A stretch of DNA of 64,000 nucleotides, taken from NCBI RefSeq assembly GCF_031143425.1, contig NC_090445.1, positions 1,574,216,049 through 1,574,280,048 of the forward strand, in the 5' to 3' direction. The notes beneath the pieces were generated by a model. That model saw only the letters and a list, made by a program, of their open reading frames with translations. It was not told the origin of the DNA and ran no database searches. This stretch comes from Pleurodeles waltl (Eukaryota > Chordata > Amphibia > Caudata > Salamandridae). Of this stretch, positions 1 to 11,652 are shown in pieces. The position numbers and the translations under genes are program-made. Position 1 is the first letter of the stretch, and each line of letters starts with the position of its first letter.

Positions 1-3000
1 AGTTGGCATCTCTGGATGTTATGCCACATCATCATAGTGGTCAGCTGGTCTCAAGGAGCAGGTAATTTGGGTGTTAGGAGCTGAGCGTAAGGTAACAAGG
101 GTTAGGGCCTGGGTTGTAATCACTTCCAGGCCCAAATGAGGGTAAGCGCCACTTGGGTGAGCGATGGGCCTCAACACTCACACTATGTCCCACGATGTCC
201 ATATGGCACAGTGGTAGTTTACCCTCTCTGAGTATGCCTCTGTCCTCCCAGCCACAGTTGTTCCCCTGCTGGCCACACATCAGGTGAAGCTCAGGTGCCG
301 ACTTTAGCAAGGGTCAGATGCGATAGTATGAGGATGGGCACTCAAGATCATGCCCGACTCAAAACACCGAATGCCCAACCCATCCTACTTTTGAAACACA
401 GTCAGAGGGGATTGAGTGTTTGCAGGCATTCCTCTTATGGGGTGGATGTTGCAGTCAGCTTTTGCAGAATGCAGTGAGAGGTACAAAGCTTGTCAGGGCG
501 CTGCAATTGCTTTTTTAAGGTGAGCTTAGTTAAGGGCTTAGTTAATTGCCCGACTTAAAATAAAATGCCACTGGTATGGGCACGTAGATAAAGGGGGCTT
601 GGTGGCAACAATGCTTTCTTTGATCCCTCAGGAAGGGGGCAAGAAGCAACCAAGACACTACACCTTACCAAACACCGAGCATGAAGGCAAGACAAACCGT
701 GCGCTTCACATAACATTCTACAATCTAAACAAACAGCTAGAAAGCATAGATGCATTTGCAACTTTTGAAGCATTTTGTGTCAATATTTTATGTTTTCGTT
801 ACATTTTAAATTGCATTTTCAAACAAAAGTGTTTGATATGCTTCTTTGTTGTGGAGTAGAAAGGACTGCCTTTCCAGTGTTGAGGGTTCAACTCTCTTGT
901 GCCTAGTTAAAGGCTTGCACGATTGCCAAATGTTTCAAAGATCACTGGGAGGAAAGTGTGTATACAGTTAGGTGGATTAGATGAAGACGCCCGGCAATCA
1001 ACTAACCCTGTTAACATGTTTATCAAATTTAAAGCACACGCTTGCTTTATGCTTTTTGGATGTCGCCATTTGGTCTTGTAGACCAGGCTTGTCGTAAAAA
1101 AGAAAAAAAAAAAAGGGATTTACAACCCACTAGGGCGGAAGCAGAGCAATTACACGATTGAGATGAATGATGGGACCCGAGAAAATTGCATCGCTTTGCA
1201 GTGCACAATGTGATTGTACTGCTCATCTCGCTCTGTATAATTGCACCTGAACAAAGATTTGGCTTTGCCCAATGAGACACGTGATCACTGGGTATTCTGG
1301 TGCAAGAATTTTTTTCCCTATATTAATTTTCAAATTTGTTGTTGTTACCGTGCTTAAGGCAATTTCCCATGGCTCAATTAACTAGAACTAACTATTGTTT
1401 TAATTACAGATTTAACCAGTATTTGGGGCTATCAAAGCCCTCTTTTCTAGCACGCATCGAAATGTTTGTCTTGTGATATAGCAATTCACTATTGTGTTTC
1501 GACTCCTTTATGCAGTTGACTTCTTTGACTGCCATATTTGTATGGTTCCCCAAGGAAGGTTTACATTTTCGGTTTTCGATCAATAGGACTTTACTTGCTT
1601 CTGGGCATGGTTTACCTGCATGACTTTCTTTGTGGGTAATTCAGCTTACGGCTGGTTTCAGCAGCACGAGAGGACGTTGAGAATTCAAGCAGCTGTTAAT
1701 GTGTGCACCAAGGAGCCGGGAAGGAAGGCTGTCAGAGCCACTCTGCCTGCAAGGCACAGAAACAGAAGCAGGAAGAGCACAGGTTTTGCTGCTGCATCAG
1801 TAACTGGTCGAGGGGAGCGGTCAAGTGCTGTGTGGACTTTCAATCCCTGCTCCGTGAGTTGTTTCCTAGCTGTCAACGTGAGAAGCTGTCTGCTTTTTTC
1901 ACATCTGCCTAGGCTATGATGATCCTAAGGGAAGGCACTGTATGTGTTATTGTTTTTTAAACTAACTAACTAACTAAATATATATATATATATATATATA
2001 GTAATGGGAACTTATTTTTATAGGGCCATTCTCCTGCCCATCACGATTCCTCTTGCATCATCTTGCAGCAAACGCTCTCAGAATACACTGGGTACCAGTC
2101 ACTCCTGGCGCCTTTTCTCACCAGTTCTACACTCCTCATTGTTGGCCTACGGAAGAGCCACGCCATGTATGTTCAGGACGTTATCAGTCTGTCCCAGTTG
2201 CAGACACTTATTTGGCATAACCATGACTTATTATTTGTCTTTTTCCTACCTCTAATTTTTTATGACTGAATCCTGGTTCCCTTAGTAACAGTGCAGGCCA
2301 GTCGAGACTATGCAGTACGGGAGAAGGCACCTTGAGGGCCACAAAAGCTGAATAACAGGCCTGGCTGGCATTGTGGTGCAATGCAGCATGGCTCATTAGT
2401 GTTGTTCTTTCCAAAAAGACTAGCTGTCTTCCTATTGGTGTAAGATTCCAAGCGGTTCTCGTGCATTTTTGGATTTAGAAAGATTCCATGTAGTAACTAC
2501 TTTGGGAGTCTTTGGAAGGAAAAAGTACTGCATTGTTAATTTGGACACTGTCTAAATTCTTCACTCCTCAGTGATGCATTCTTCCAGTTGAAAGCAAATT
2601 TAGCATCTGGTTCCTCTTGTTACGTTTTGCAATGCAGTATTAGAACATGCTCCGTTTTGCGTAACATTTCTCAAGGAAACAGCTTCAAGATGGCCACACA
2701 CAGAATGTTATAGTGCTGTTGACTTGCATCGAGGCATGTCTGTCTGTTCGTTAAGAAGTCTTGGAATGTGTCCATACATGTTTCCCAACGTAAGCATGTT
2801 TTCCTGATTCAGTCTGCGTGACCCAGTGTGTAATAATTGTATAGCACTTCAATCCTTGGTGGCACAGCACCCAGGATAATGTGCTTTATGGCTGAACACT
2901 TGTTATGTCCCAAAGGCGAGACCTATAGGCTATGCCAATGCTTGAAAAGCAACTGTCCCTGAGCGCTTGAGTTGCTACTGGATGAAAGGGAACAAGAAGG

Positions 3001-4600
3001 GACTCCTCTACAATTAAGAGAAACGAGAAGCAGTTGAATAAGTACCAAACCTTCTCTCCAGGGTACCTTAAAGAAACGTAAATGTGTGCAACTGGTTAAT
3101 CAGCAAATCTAAAGGCTGCTTGGGAGCAAGAACAGGCTTTAATTGGCAGAATATGTGATGTGTTCTTTGAATGGAAACAGAGCACAAAAAAGATCTGTAC
3201 TAGGCACAGTCGGCATATTACTAAAAACATAGCTTTTGAAAGCACTGTAAAATTTTAAACAATCTTTTTTCCACTTTTGTGACAGCCTATTTATACAGTG
3301 TGCAACTTTTCTTATACTCTGTGTAATACATTTTTACACTAATGACAGTGGTTTCTGTCACAGTTCTGGACGACTTACCATATAAATACACCACCATTTT
3401 CCAAGTGAACCTATTAAGACTTGAAACAGCGACTGTTCGGTTACACCCACAGACATCTGAAGTGATTGCAATAACCAACCAAGCTGTCCTACCAGCAAAA
3501 TGCATTTCTCACAGATAAATTTACGCTGCATTTATTTTTGTTTAAGGTTTGTGAGTTATATTTTATAGGTAGTTACCTCTGGATTAAGGGCCAACAAAAT
3601 AGTGTATTTTGCTTTCTTTAATCACATATCTGACCCGGTCTCCACACTAGCGGAAGACATTCTCACTGTACTCAGAATCACAGTTCCCATACTTTTCTTT
3701 TTGCACTTCAATCACTGCGCCGAATTACTTTCAACTACACAAAGAAACTGCAGTAAATGTGTGAAGTGTTTCTCTATGAGCACAAGATTAATCCCAATTA
3801 ATAAAAATAACCAATAAACCATGGATTAACCACTAGTCTTGGGTGGCATCAACGTGCTGCCAGGTGTAAAGCGCTTTAAAGCCTCGCCAGGGGACCTAAG
3901 CGCTAAAATAACCCAGATACAATATAAAGATCCTTCATATATCATGGAAATGTTAAGGACCCTACCTGCTTTTGTTCTTCACAGACATCAGGAAGCCTGT
4001 TCTAGTTAAAATATCTACCATCACTTCAGTGCACGTTTGGCTTTTGGCATGGGCGAGCTGGACCCAGACCTCTGAACTTCAGGAGGGCGAAAATAAATGT
4101 CCAGCAAAGAGCAACGCCCGTCTCTCTGCCTTGGCTCCAGCAATTTCGTTTAATGTGTTAACTGTTTCAACTTGTCACGGCCGCTGTTTTCAGCGCTGTA
4201 TCAGCTCCCTACCTTCAATCCATCACCTCCTACAGACACGCATCAACATTTCCCTCCACTCCCCAACAAACAACTTTTGAACAGTATGACAAAACTAAGC
4301 TGTAGGTGATTCAGGTGGGAAGTTGTGTTTTCAGAATCCGAGGCAAGCCCCGATGTACCCAGCTAAGGACTGACCTTTGAAAAGGGGCTGCTGCCGCTCA
4401 TTTTATTCACCAGCAGTTCTGACGACGGCAAATTTATTTTCGCGCAGGGCACCACTGGAGGCTTTGCATCGGTGGTACTCCTCTTCTCCAATTTACCCTT
4501 CCAGTACCAACGATGAACCATCTCATCCTGTCCAAGCAGCCACGGACGCCTTCTAATTACGCCCATGAATGCCCTTTAAGTTAGTATCCCCTCCCATCAC
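1..4600. other. Unassigned non-coding DNA
   Basis: I find no convincing coding region or recognisable mobile element here on either strand. The open frames are short, unconserved in appearance and scattered. A (TA)n microsatellite lies at about 1977-2000. A stretch near 3865-3900 with a 'gtaaagcgcttta' core resembles tails of L2/V-SINE-type repeats, but it is too short to assign. Confidence 0.5.
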
Positions 4601-4639
4601 CGAACTACAAAGAATCACAAGAGACCACCCCAAACATAC

Positions 4640-5260
4640 CTGAAACCGAACACACCCCATTCTGGGACTAACCTGCTTTCCGTTTAGTGTGATGTTACTG
4701 CGCTCCCTGCCGAGCTAGAAGTAAAAGAGAGACTACGCGACTTCCGAGGCCTCGGCCTTCTTGGAATGTGTAGCGCTGTAGCCATCTTTGAATGCTGTTC
4801 CCCATCCTCAGTGACTACACACCAGTGAGGATTAGCTAAGCGAATGGCCACTCTCGGTATTTCGTATTAACGTTGTTTGACCACAGGAAAGCTAGACTAA
4901 TTCCGAGACAAACCTAGTGCCGAGACTCTACCTCGAAAACCCACCGGGTTTATGTAGCAGTATAACGTCAACAGAACACTAGCATGCCAACACTGGATAA
5001 CTGCGTGCAGATACACTCTTTGACAGAAAAGAAGGATCTCTGGACGACGACCGAAGGAAGATTCGTTTTCGCAGTGTCTTAGTAAAGTGGGTTATAACTA
5101 CTGTTCGTATAGTGCAGGCATCTAGTTTTCGCCAGGGAGTGACGTCACGATTTGTGCGACAATAGAAGCCAATGCCGGCAGAGCGAATAGTTGAAGGAGG
5201 TAAGGTAGAAAGGTGCTGCTAGTTTTGCTCCTTCAAACATCTGTCAAAATTTCAAGATCG
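4640..5260. promoter_or_regulatory. Candidate promoter with CRE and possible non-coding first exon
   Basis: This stretch has more CpG than its surroundings and a perfect CREB/ATF palindrome TGACGTCA at 5140-5147. A CCAAT box follows at about 5169. A strong splice donor (GAAGGAG then GTAAGG) lies on the + strand, with the cut after 5199. Further downstream, the NDOR1 ATG at 34775 directly follows a splice acceptor, so a non-coding first exon ending at 5199 is a reasonable inference. The minus strand also shows donor-like sites near 4638 and 4671, so a divergent transcript is possible. In human, NDOR1 and TMEM203 are head to head, but no TMEM203 coding sequence is visible here. This is a hypothesis only. 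Confidence 0.35.
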
Positions 5261-5853
5261 AAATAGGGGTGAGCGGTGCGAGAAGCACCGTCAGCGGAAA
5301 AACCTGGGACTGCACGGAGAAGGGGATTTCATAGAATTCTTTTTTGTAAATTTGCGGAAATAATTTGTTTTAAAGATTATTCGGTATACGTATTGGTGAC
5401 AACTGACGAGGATAAAAAGGTCAACTTTAAAGGGGCAGTGTGTCACATCTCCCTTACATGAAATTTTGTAAATGTTGTGGGTATTTATTTTAAATCACTA
5501 ATGCCATTAGGATTGGTCTCAACTATTGTTCGTCTGCAGCGATGCTTGTGATTGCTGATTGGGAACATTTCTAAATTTAACACCTGTGCAGTCTGACCGC
5601 TTTTATATATCTCACATAGACACTCAGCTATGGGAAGATTATAAAAATAAAAAAAAAACTATCCCAACAGCTCTTCTCTTCTGTCTCCTTCAAAACATAC
5701 TAGGTCATGATCACAAATATACATGAAAACTCAAATTGGACAACCCAATGCAGTAACCAGATAAGCACACATTATCATATGAATTACTATAAAGGGACCT
5801 GCACAGCTGTTCAAAGCTACCAGCATGCTGAAAACCATAAAACTGTGCGTCTG

Positions 5854-6123
5854 TGTTATATATATGTTGATACTGTAGTTATTGTTTTCAGTTCCATGAA
5901 ATGTTTGCCTCGTGATGAAGGATTATAGATTGTTTAATTGTTTTCTTTGTTCCACGTTCTGGCTTCTGACGCCAGTCGGTGATTTAACGGTTTCTATCAT
6001 CGTTGAACATTTGATAGGCGTGGGAGGTAGTTAGTGAGCTTATTATTACTTTGGATAGATAAACCTCATTTAAAGTTCCTGCACCACTTGCATCTTTATT
6101 GGGAAGGATTTACCACTTCAACA
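5854..6123 (+). repeat. 5' LTR of the gypsy element
   Basis: The LTR begins TGTTATATATATG and ends CACTTCAACA. It is the counterpart of 10820-11091. It contains an AATAAA-like signal ('gataaacctc' versus 'gaataaacctc' in the 3' copy) about 45 bases before its end. Confidence 0.93.
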
Positions 6124-6125
6124 TT

Positions 6126-6143
6126 TGGCTACGAGGATGGGAT
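6126..6143 (+). other. Primer-binding site complementary to tRNA-Ser(GCT)
   Basis: TGGCTACGAGGATGGGAT begins 2 bp after the 5' LTR. It matches the complement of the CCA-terminated 3' end of vertebrate tRNA-Ser(GCT) except at one base. This marks the start of minus-strand DNA synthesis and fixes the element's orientation. Confidence 0.85.
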
Positions 6144-6438
6144 ATTTCCTTGGTTATTTACAAATTATGACCTTGTTGGAGGATCGTCGAGCTCACCGTC
6201 CATCTTCCGGGCTTTGTGGCTTCACGTTGAGAGATCCTGGAGTTCAGGATCTTTTGTATTTTGTATGCTGTTGACGTCTTTGTTACGTACGCTTATAGTT
6301 TAAGTTTTTTTTAATTTCTCCCGGATGTCTCTGTTTCCGTCACTGAAGGCAGAGTTACTGTACATTGATTTCTGTTATCTGCTTTTGTAAGTTTATTCGC
6401 AAGTCAGGTGAGGCACATCTATTTCACTGGATACATAT

Positions 6439-7260
6439 ATGCGTGACCAATTTGTTTTCAGTTGTGCATCTAAAAAGATTCAAGAAAGATTATTACGTTC
6501 TAGAGATCCCACTCTTTTTGAAGTGATTGAAATAGCTAAGGGAATTGAGAGGGTTGTTATTTCAAGTAATGCCATTACCTCAGAGTCTTCAGGTTCTGTA
6601 CAAAGTGTGCCAAATATTGATTTGAGCAATGCCTCTAGTAATATCTCAATCAAACAAAAGAATCCTAAAACGATACAGAAGAATGTTGTGAGTACATGTT
6701 ATAGATGTGGTTCACGGTATCATTTTGCCAATAATGACAATTGTCCAGCAGTTCACAAGAGATGTAATAAATGCAATAAAATTGGCCATTTTCAATCTGT
6801 CTGTAGGAACAATAGAGGCAATATTAAAGTTAGTTCAGTGGAGATCAATTCTGAACAGCAATTACAGGACTTATCTAAAGTTGTTTTAACTGTTAGTACA
6901 GTGGAAGACACCACTACTTATGTAAAAGGACCTTGGTGTTTAGCTCACATTGGGAATATTTGCACGAATGTAATGGCAGACTGAGGGACTCCTATTACTA
7001 TTATTTCAGATAATGTCTTTTATGATGAATTTGGTGATAAAACTTTGCTGCAGACAGATGTAAATCCTAAAGCTTTTGGAGAGCAAGACATTCACATGTT
7101 AGGGTATTTCAATGATACTCTTACATGTTTAGATACATCTATGGTAACAAAAATTTATGTAGCTTGCAAAGGTCACAAAATAATTGGCTGGAAAGATTTA
7201 GCTAATCTGGGCATTGTACTAGTTCCTGGTTCTGAAAATCCTATTGTTCTTAGAGAAGAC
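6439..7260 (+). pseudogene. gypsy gag nucleocapsid and protease region, broken
   Basis: An ATG-initiated frame at 6439-6984 encodes the end of gag. It carries two adjacent zinc knuckles typical of gypsy nucleocapsid: CYRCGSRYHF, then CPAVHKRCNKCNKIGHF and VC. The frame stops with TGA at 6982-6984, immediately after the Asp of the expected D-S/T-G aspartic protease active site, so the protease is interrupted at its catalytic motif. The same frame resumes at 7045 with protease-like sequence (IIGWKDLANLG) and is cut at 7264 by an inserted palindromic element. No full-length capsid is seen upstream. The region 6144-6438 is leader plus degraded gag. Confidence 0.85.
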
Positions 7261-7263
7261 TAT

Positions 7264-7825
7264 GGGGGTCATTACGACCCTGGCGGCCGGCGGTATGTTA
7301 GCGGTGTTCCGCCAGCAATTATGACCGTGGTGGAATTGCCACGGCCATACCGCCGGCCCCTCCATTTTCCCGCCAGGATTCCGCCTGGCGGTCATAATCC
7401 CCAGGGCAGCGGTGCAAGCACCGCTGCCCTGGGGATTATGACTCCCCGACCGCCGGCCTGTCCATGGCGGTACACACCGCCATGGAAAGGCCAGCGGTAA
7501 GGGGACTTGGGGTGCCCCTGGGGGCCCCTGCACTGCCCATGCATTTGGCATGGGCAGTGCAGGGGCCCCCATGCATAGCCCCGTTGCGCATTTCACTGCC
7601 TGAATTTCGGGCAGTGAAATGCGCGACGGGTGCTACTGCACCCGCTGCACATCAGCATTGCCGCCGGCTCTATTACGAGCCGGCTGCAATGTTGATGTGA
7701 CATTTCCGCTGGCCCAGCGAAAATGTCATAATAGGGAGACAGAAATACCACGGGCAATGGCGGTATTCTGTCTCCCGCGGCCTCGGCGGTCTTTCGAAAA
7801 GACCGCCGAGGTCGTAATGACCCCC
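7264..7825. mobile_element. Palindromic hairpin-string MITE inserted in gypsy
   Basis: Terminal inverted repeats GGGGGTCATTACGACC and GGTCGTAATGACCCCC end at 7264 and 7825. They are flanked by TAT at 7261-7263 and 7826-7828, a likely 3-bp target duplication. The interior is very GC-rich and consists of consecutive separate inverted repeats, with approximate stem spans 7393-7440, 7461-7486, 7518-7568, 7584-7624, 7648-7699, 7699-7727, 7734-7776 and 7781-7811. No transposase is encoded, and the open frames inside are by-products of the palindromes. The 3-bp duplication and GC-rich ends fit PIF/Harbinger-type mobilisation, but the superfamily is inferred. Sister copies lie at 37276-37884 and 38325-38954, with a fragment at 36628. 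Confidence 0.88.
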
Positions 7826-7828
7826 TAT

Positions 7829-9200
7829 ATCTCTTCTGTTGATTTAGATCAGTAATGTTCTGTCAGTAGTATCATTTCTAAATACCCACACATTTTTACA
7901 GAAACTATTGGTAAGATTTCTGGATTTGAACATCTCATTAAATTAAAACAGTCTGCTGTACCAATAGCACACAAAGTCAGGTCTGTACCCATGGCTGTTA
8001 GGGTGGACTTGTAAGCACTTCTGGATAAGTTGTGTTCTGAAGGGGTAATACAACCTACAGAATCCTCTGAATGGGTTAGTCCAGTAGTAATTGTTAAAAA
8101 AAACAAAAAACAGGTGAAATCCATTTATGTGTGGATTTACTCACTCTGAACAAAAACATTGTTGTGGATTGTCATCCCTTACCAAAGATACAAGATCTTA
8201 TAGCGAATCTGGGTGGATCCAAAGTTTATTATTTTCTAGATCTTAGATCTGCATATCACCAAATTCAACTTGCTGCAGGAAGTACAGATCTGACAACTTT
8301 TATCACACCATTTGGTACTTACAAGTTTCTGCGTATGCCGTTTGGATTAGCCTCTGCAGCAAGTGTGTTTCAGAGATTCATTGATACAGTTTTAATGGGA
8401 ATTCCAGGAGTTCAAGCCTTCCAAGATGATATGCTCATTTTGCTAAGACTGTTAAGGAACATAGCTTTATAAGAGGAAGGGTCTTAAGCAAATTTCAGGA
8501 AGTTGGTGGAACTCTAAGGAAAGATAAATGCAAGATTTTGGTCAAGTTGATTACTTGGGACATTGCATTTCTGATAAAGTTATTAAACTGAAGTTATCTT
8601 TGGTTAATGCAATTTTGGATTCGAAAGCTCCTGAGAATAAAGATAATCTTCGTTCATTTTTGGGGCTTTGTGAATTCTATTCACGTTTTATTCAAAGTTA
8701 TGCAATGATTGTTCAACCTTTAAGGTCTTTGCTTAAGAAAGGGAAGAAATTTGTTTGGGATGAAGTTACTGATGAAGCTTTTAAGAAAGTTAAAACACTT
8801 TTCGGCAGGGAAGGCTTGTATTTTGAATGTGGATGCCAACCAATGTGGGTTGGGAGCTGTTCTTTCTCAATGGGTTGAAAATCAAGAGAGAACAATAGCT
8901 GTTGCATCTCGTGCACTATCTAAATCAGAAACCAATTATAGTACTATTGAACGAGAGGCATTAGCTGGTACATGGGCCATTGAAAAATCTAGAACGTTTT
9001 TTGTGGGGCACTAGATTAGAAATATGTACGGACTATAAACCACTAATTCATATGGTTGAAGGCATTGGTATGGGTATGGCTTCAGCTCGGTTGGTAAGGA
9101 TTCTTTCTAAGTTACAAGAGTATAATGTTTTCATCAAGTATGTACCAGGAGGAAAGAATACTAGAGCTGACTATCGGTCATGCACCTTTGCTTTATGAGG
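7829..9200 (+). pseudogene. gypsy reverse transcriptase and RNase H, broken
   Basis: Reverse transcriptase motifs are readable across several frames. They include LRSAYHQIQL and the PFGTYKFLRMPFGLASA block, followed by the catalytic box as FQDD at 8419-8430. The thumb region continues in another frame from 8528 (FLGLCEFYSRFIQSY). RNase H follows near 8820-9180 with VDANQCGLGAVLSQ and TIEREALA. Frame changes occur near 8460, 8800, 8990 and 9165. In-frame stops appear near 7853 and 8011. The order RT then RNase H before integrase confirms the gypsy rather than copia type. Confidence 0.9.
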
Positions 9201-10736
9201 AGTTTGATATGATAAAGAATGATGTAGAGTGTGTAGTTGCTCATATTGATGACAACTTCGTCAGCAAGAATGGTGCAATTTCTAAAGAAAGATGGTTAGA
9301 ATTAATGGAGAAGGATTTTACTTTAATTTCTGTATGCAAATTTGTAAAACAAAACGGTTGGCCAAAGGAAAGGATTTTGGAATCTAGTGTGAAAACATAT
9401 GCACAAGTAGCTTGTGAATTGTCAGTTAAAGATGGATGTTTGTTGAGACATGATTTTCTGGTTCCACCTATTTCTTTACGTAAAATTGTATTTGATTTTG
9501 CTCATGAGGGACATCTTGGTGTGTCTGCAACAGTGCGGAATTTAAAACAATTTTATTGGTGGCCAGGCATGGACAGGAATGTGAATGCGTGGGTAAATGA
9601 GTGTGCAATTTGTTTATCTTTAGACAAGCATTGGAAAAATCTGAAACCGCTTTGCACATGGTTCGTTTGCCGGAGGGACCTTGCTCAAAAGTTTCTATGG
9701 ATTTTGCAGGACCGTTTCACTTGTTGCCTAGTAACAAAAAGTATTTGATTGTTGTTGTGGATTACTTTTCTAAATGGTATTATTTTGATTTTGTAGCTGC
9801 ACCAGACACAGACACAGTGGTTGCATTTTTAACAACAATATTTAACGTAGAGAGTCCACCAAAAGAACTTCTAACAGACAATGGCACTCATTTTAAGTCT
9901 CAGAAAATGTAAAGTTTTATAGAGAGTAAAAACATAGTGCATAAACAGGTTGCTTTGTACTCACCATCTGCAAATGGGTTGGTAGAACGTGTCAACAAAT
10001 TCCTTAAAGAGGGGGTACAAACACCTATGTCCACTGGAATGCATGTGGAGGATTTTTTGAGGAAAAAAACCTGGATTTATTTAACAACACCCCACTGTGT
10101 GACAGGAATTTCTCCTTTTAAATTATTATGTAACCAGTCACCTAGATTGTTGTTGAAGCCGGACTGGGTTCAAGAGTATAAATGTTTGGATGGTCATGAT
10201 AATTTAAAAAGAGATGTGAGTATGAAACTAGGAGAAGTAGAAAAATATTTCAATGAGAACCATCAAATTAAATATATTGACTTTAAAGTAGGAGACTGGG
10301 TCATTATTAAAAAGCCTAACAGGGTTAAAAAAGGTGAATCTAAATTTCCAATGCCAGTAAGAATGAGCAAGGTATCCAAAAGTGCTGTCTTATTCGAGTC
10401 CAAGGGATGGTAGAGTAAAAGGAGTTTAAGTTATTGCCTGAACAAGCGGATAAAATTAAAATTACAAAGAAAGATAAATTCATATCAGAGAGCAATGATG
10501 TTACTGATGGGATTTTGTTTCATGATTTCAATCCTTGTACTAATATATCTCCTTTTCAGTTAACAAATTGCACCATACAGGATAACTCCAGTAGGGGCTC
10601 AATGAGCAGTTCTGAATTTTCAGTTTCAACAGGTGACATGAACAATGTTGATGATAATCTTGCTTTTGAAATTAAAAATAGAGCTTCACGTAATGTTTCA
10701 ATTCCCAGTAGCTTTAAGGATTATTACTTACAGTAA
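9186..10736 (+). pseudogene. gypsy integrase and C-terminal tail, broken
   Basis: The integrase zinc-binding HHCC module is seen as HEGHLGVSATVRNLKQFYWW followed by CAIC at about 9505-9620. The DDE core follows, with SMDFAGPF near 9700, LLTDNGTHF near 9875 and SPSANGLVERVNKF near 9980. A frameshift lies near 9640 and a TAA stop at 9910-9912 splits the core, after which the same frame resumes. The frame ending at 10413 contains a basic DNA-binding tail. A further 100-codon frame at 10434-10736 probably belongs to the same polyprotein tail and shows no recognised domain. No envelope-like gene is present. Confidence 0.88.
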
Positions 10737-10806
10737 TTTATAGCTGGTTATATATTTATACATATTTATTTATTTGTTGTTTTTCTTTTTGCTCTGTTTG
10801 TTTATT

Positions 10807-10819
10807 AAGGGGAAGATGA
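10807..10819 (+). other. Polypurine tract before the 3' LTR
   Basis: AAGGGGAAGATGA directly abuts the 3' LTR. This is the expected position of the plus-strand primer. Confidence 0.75.
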
Positions 10820-11091
10820 TGTTATATATATATGTTGATACTGTAGTTATTGTTTTAGGTTCCACAAGATGTTTGCCTCGTGATGGAGGGTTATAGATTG
10901 TTTATTTGTGTTCTGTGTTTCACGTTCTGGCTTCTGACGCTGCTCGGTGATTCAACGGTTTCTATCATCGTTATACAGCTGATAGGTATAGGAGGTTGTT
11001 TGTGAGCTTATTATTGCTTTGGACGAATAAACCTCATTTAAAGTTCCTGCTCCACTTGCATATTTATTGGGAAGGATTTACCACTTCAACA
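10820..11091 (+). repeat. 3' LTR of the gypsy element
   Basis: This is the direct repeat of 5854-6123, two bases longer through one extra TA unit. It is followed at once by GTCTG, the second copy of the target duplication. Confidence 0.93.
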
Positions 11092-11369
11092 GTCTGTCTC
11101 TTACGTTTCATCATCCCACACACTGCTGCACGCTGCAGCTCATAACTGCACTTAAGTGGTTATCAGGCATGACATGGAAACAGTTCTCACATAGGATCAA
11201 AATAAAAACACCTTCCTTCTAACCTCCTACATGATGTAGCATGCTACTCAATGTTGGGAAGTGCTTCAGCACCCCACATAGAGGAAGTGAGCAATATATA
11301 AATGCTGTAATACAATACAGCTGAAGTTAAAAATACTAATTTACTTGGGGACTTAGTCCCAACTCCACG

Positions 11370-11550
11370 TTTCTGATGGATACAACTACCTGTGGATTCC
11401 TCACCTAATGAATACTCCCATGGCGCCAGCATTCGACGGAAATCTTCTTACTAGTCTCTGCACGTCGACGAGGACGTCACTCTAGCCCACGCGACGCCGT
11501 CTGACGTCATACAGGCAATAAGAGGTCCTCGACGACGTGCGGACGTCAGT
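11370..11550 (+). repeat. Left inverted terminal repeat of DIRS element
   Basis: This is complementary to the right repeat at 17131-17347 over about 170 bases. It carries a perfect CRE-like palindrome TGACGTCA at 11502-11509 and several GACGTC and CGTCGACG motifs, so it may act as the promoter. The extreme outer bases (TTCTGATGGATACAACTACC) differ from the right end, as is usual for DIRS. Confidence 0.92.
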
Positions 11551-11652
11551 TCCCTTTTTTCCGTGCATTCGAAACGGTTATCTTCGAGGGAGCAACTGTT
11601 ACTTTTTTGGTTACAGTGTATTTTTGCTGCGTAGTCTTTCGCTGTGGTAATA

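Larger units (their letters stand above)
5854..11091 (+). mobile_element. Ty3/gypsy LTR retrotransposon, full-length but decayed
   Basis: Two direct LTRs of about 270 bp, both TG...CA, bracket gag, protease, RT, RNase H and integrase in the gypsy order. The element is flanked by the 5-bp target duplication GTCTG at 5849-5853 and 11092-11096, so both boundaries are secure. A primer-binding site for tRNA-Ser follows the 5' LTR and a polypurine tract precedes the 3' LTR. Aligning the LTRs by eye gives roughly 30 differences over about 270 bases, around 11 percent, which implies an old insertion. Several frameshifts, in-frame stops and an inserted palindromic element make it non-functional. The tRNA-Ser primer and the gag zinc knuckles suggest the Mag-like branch of gypsy, which is inference. 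Confidence 0.95.

Noticed and set aside
4363..4566. Minus-strand frame near a possible divergent promoter as TMEM203 or another neighbour
   Set aside because: The translation has none of the membrane segments expected for TMEM203, and no other known protein is recognised.
11644..11652. Upstream GTG as start of DIRS ORF1
   Set aside because: GTG is not a usual eukaryotic start, and an ATG follows three codons later in a reasonable context.
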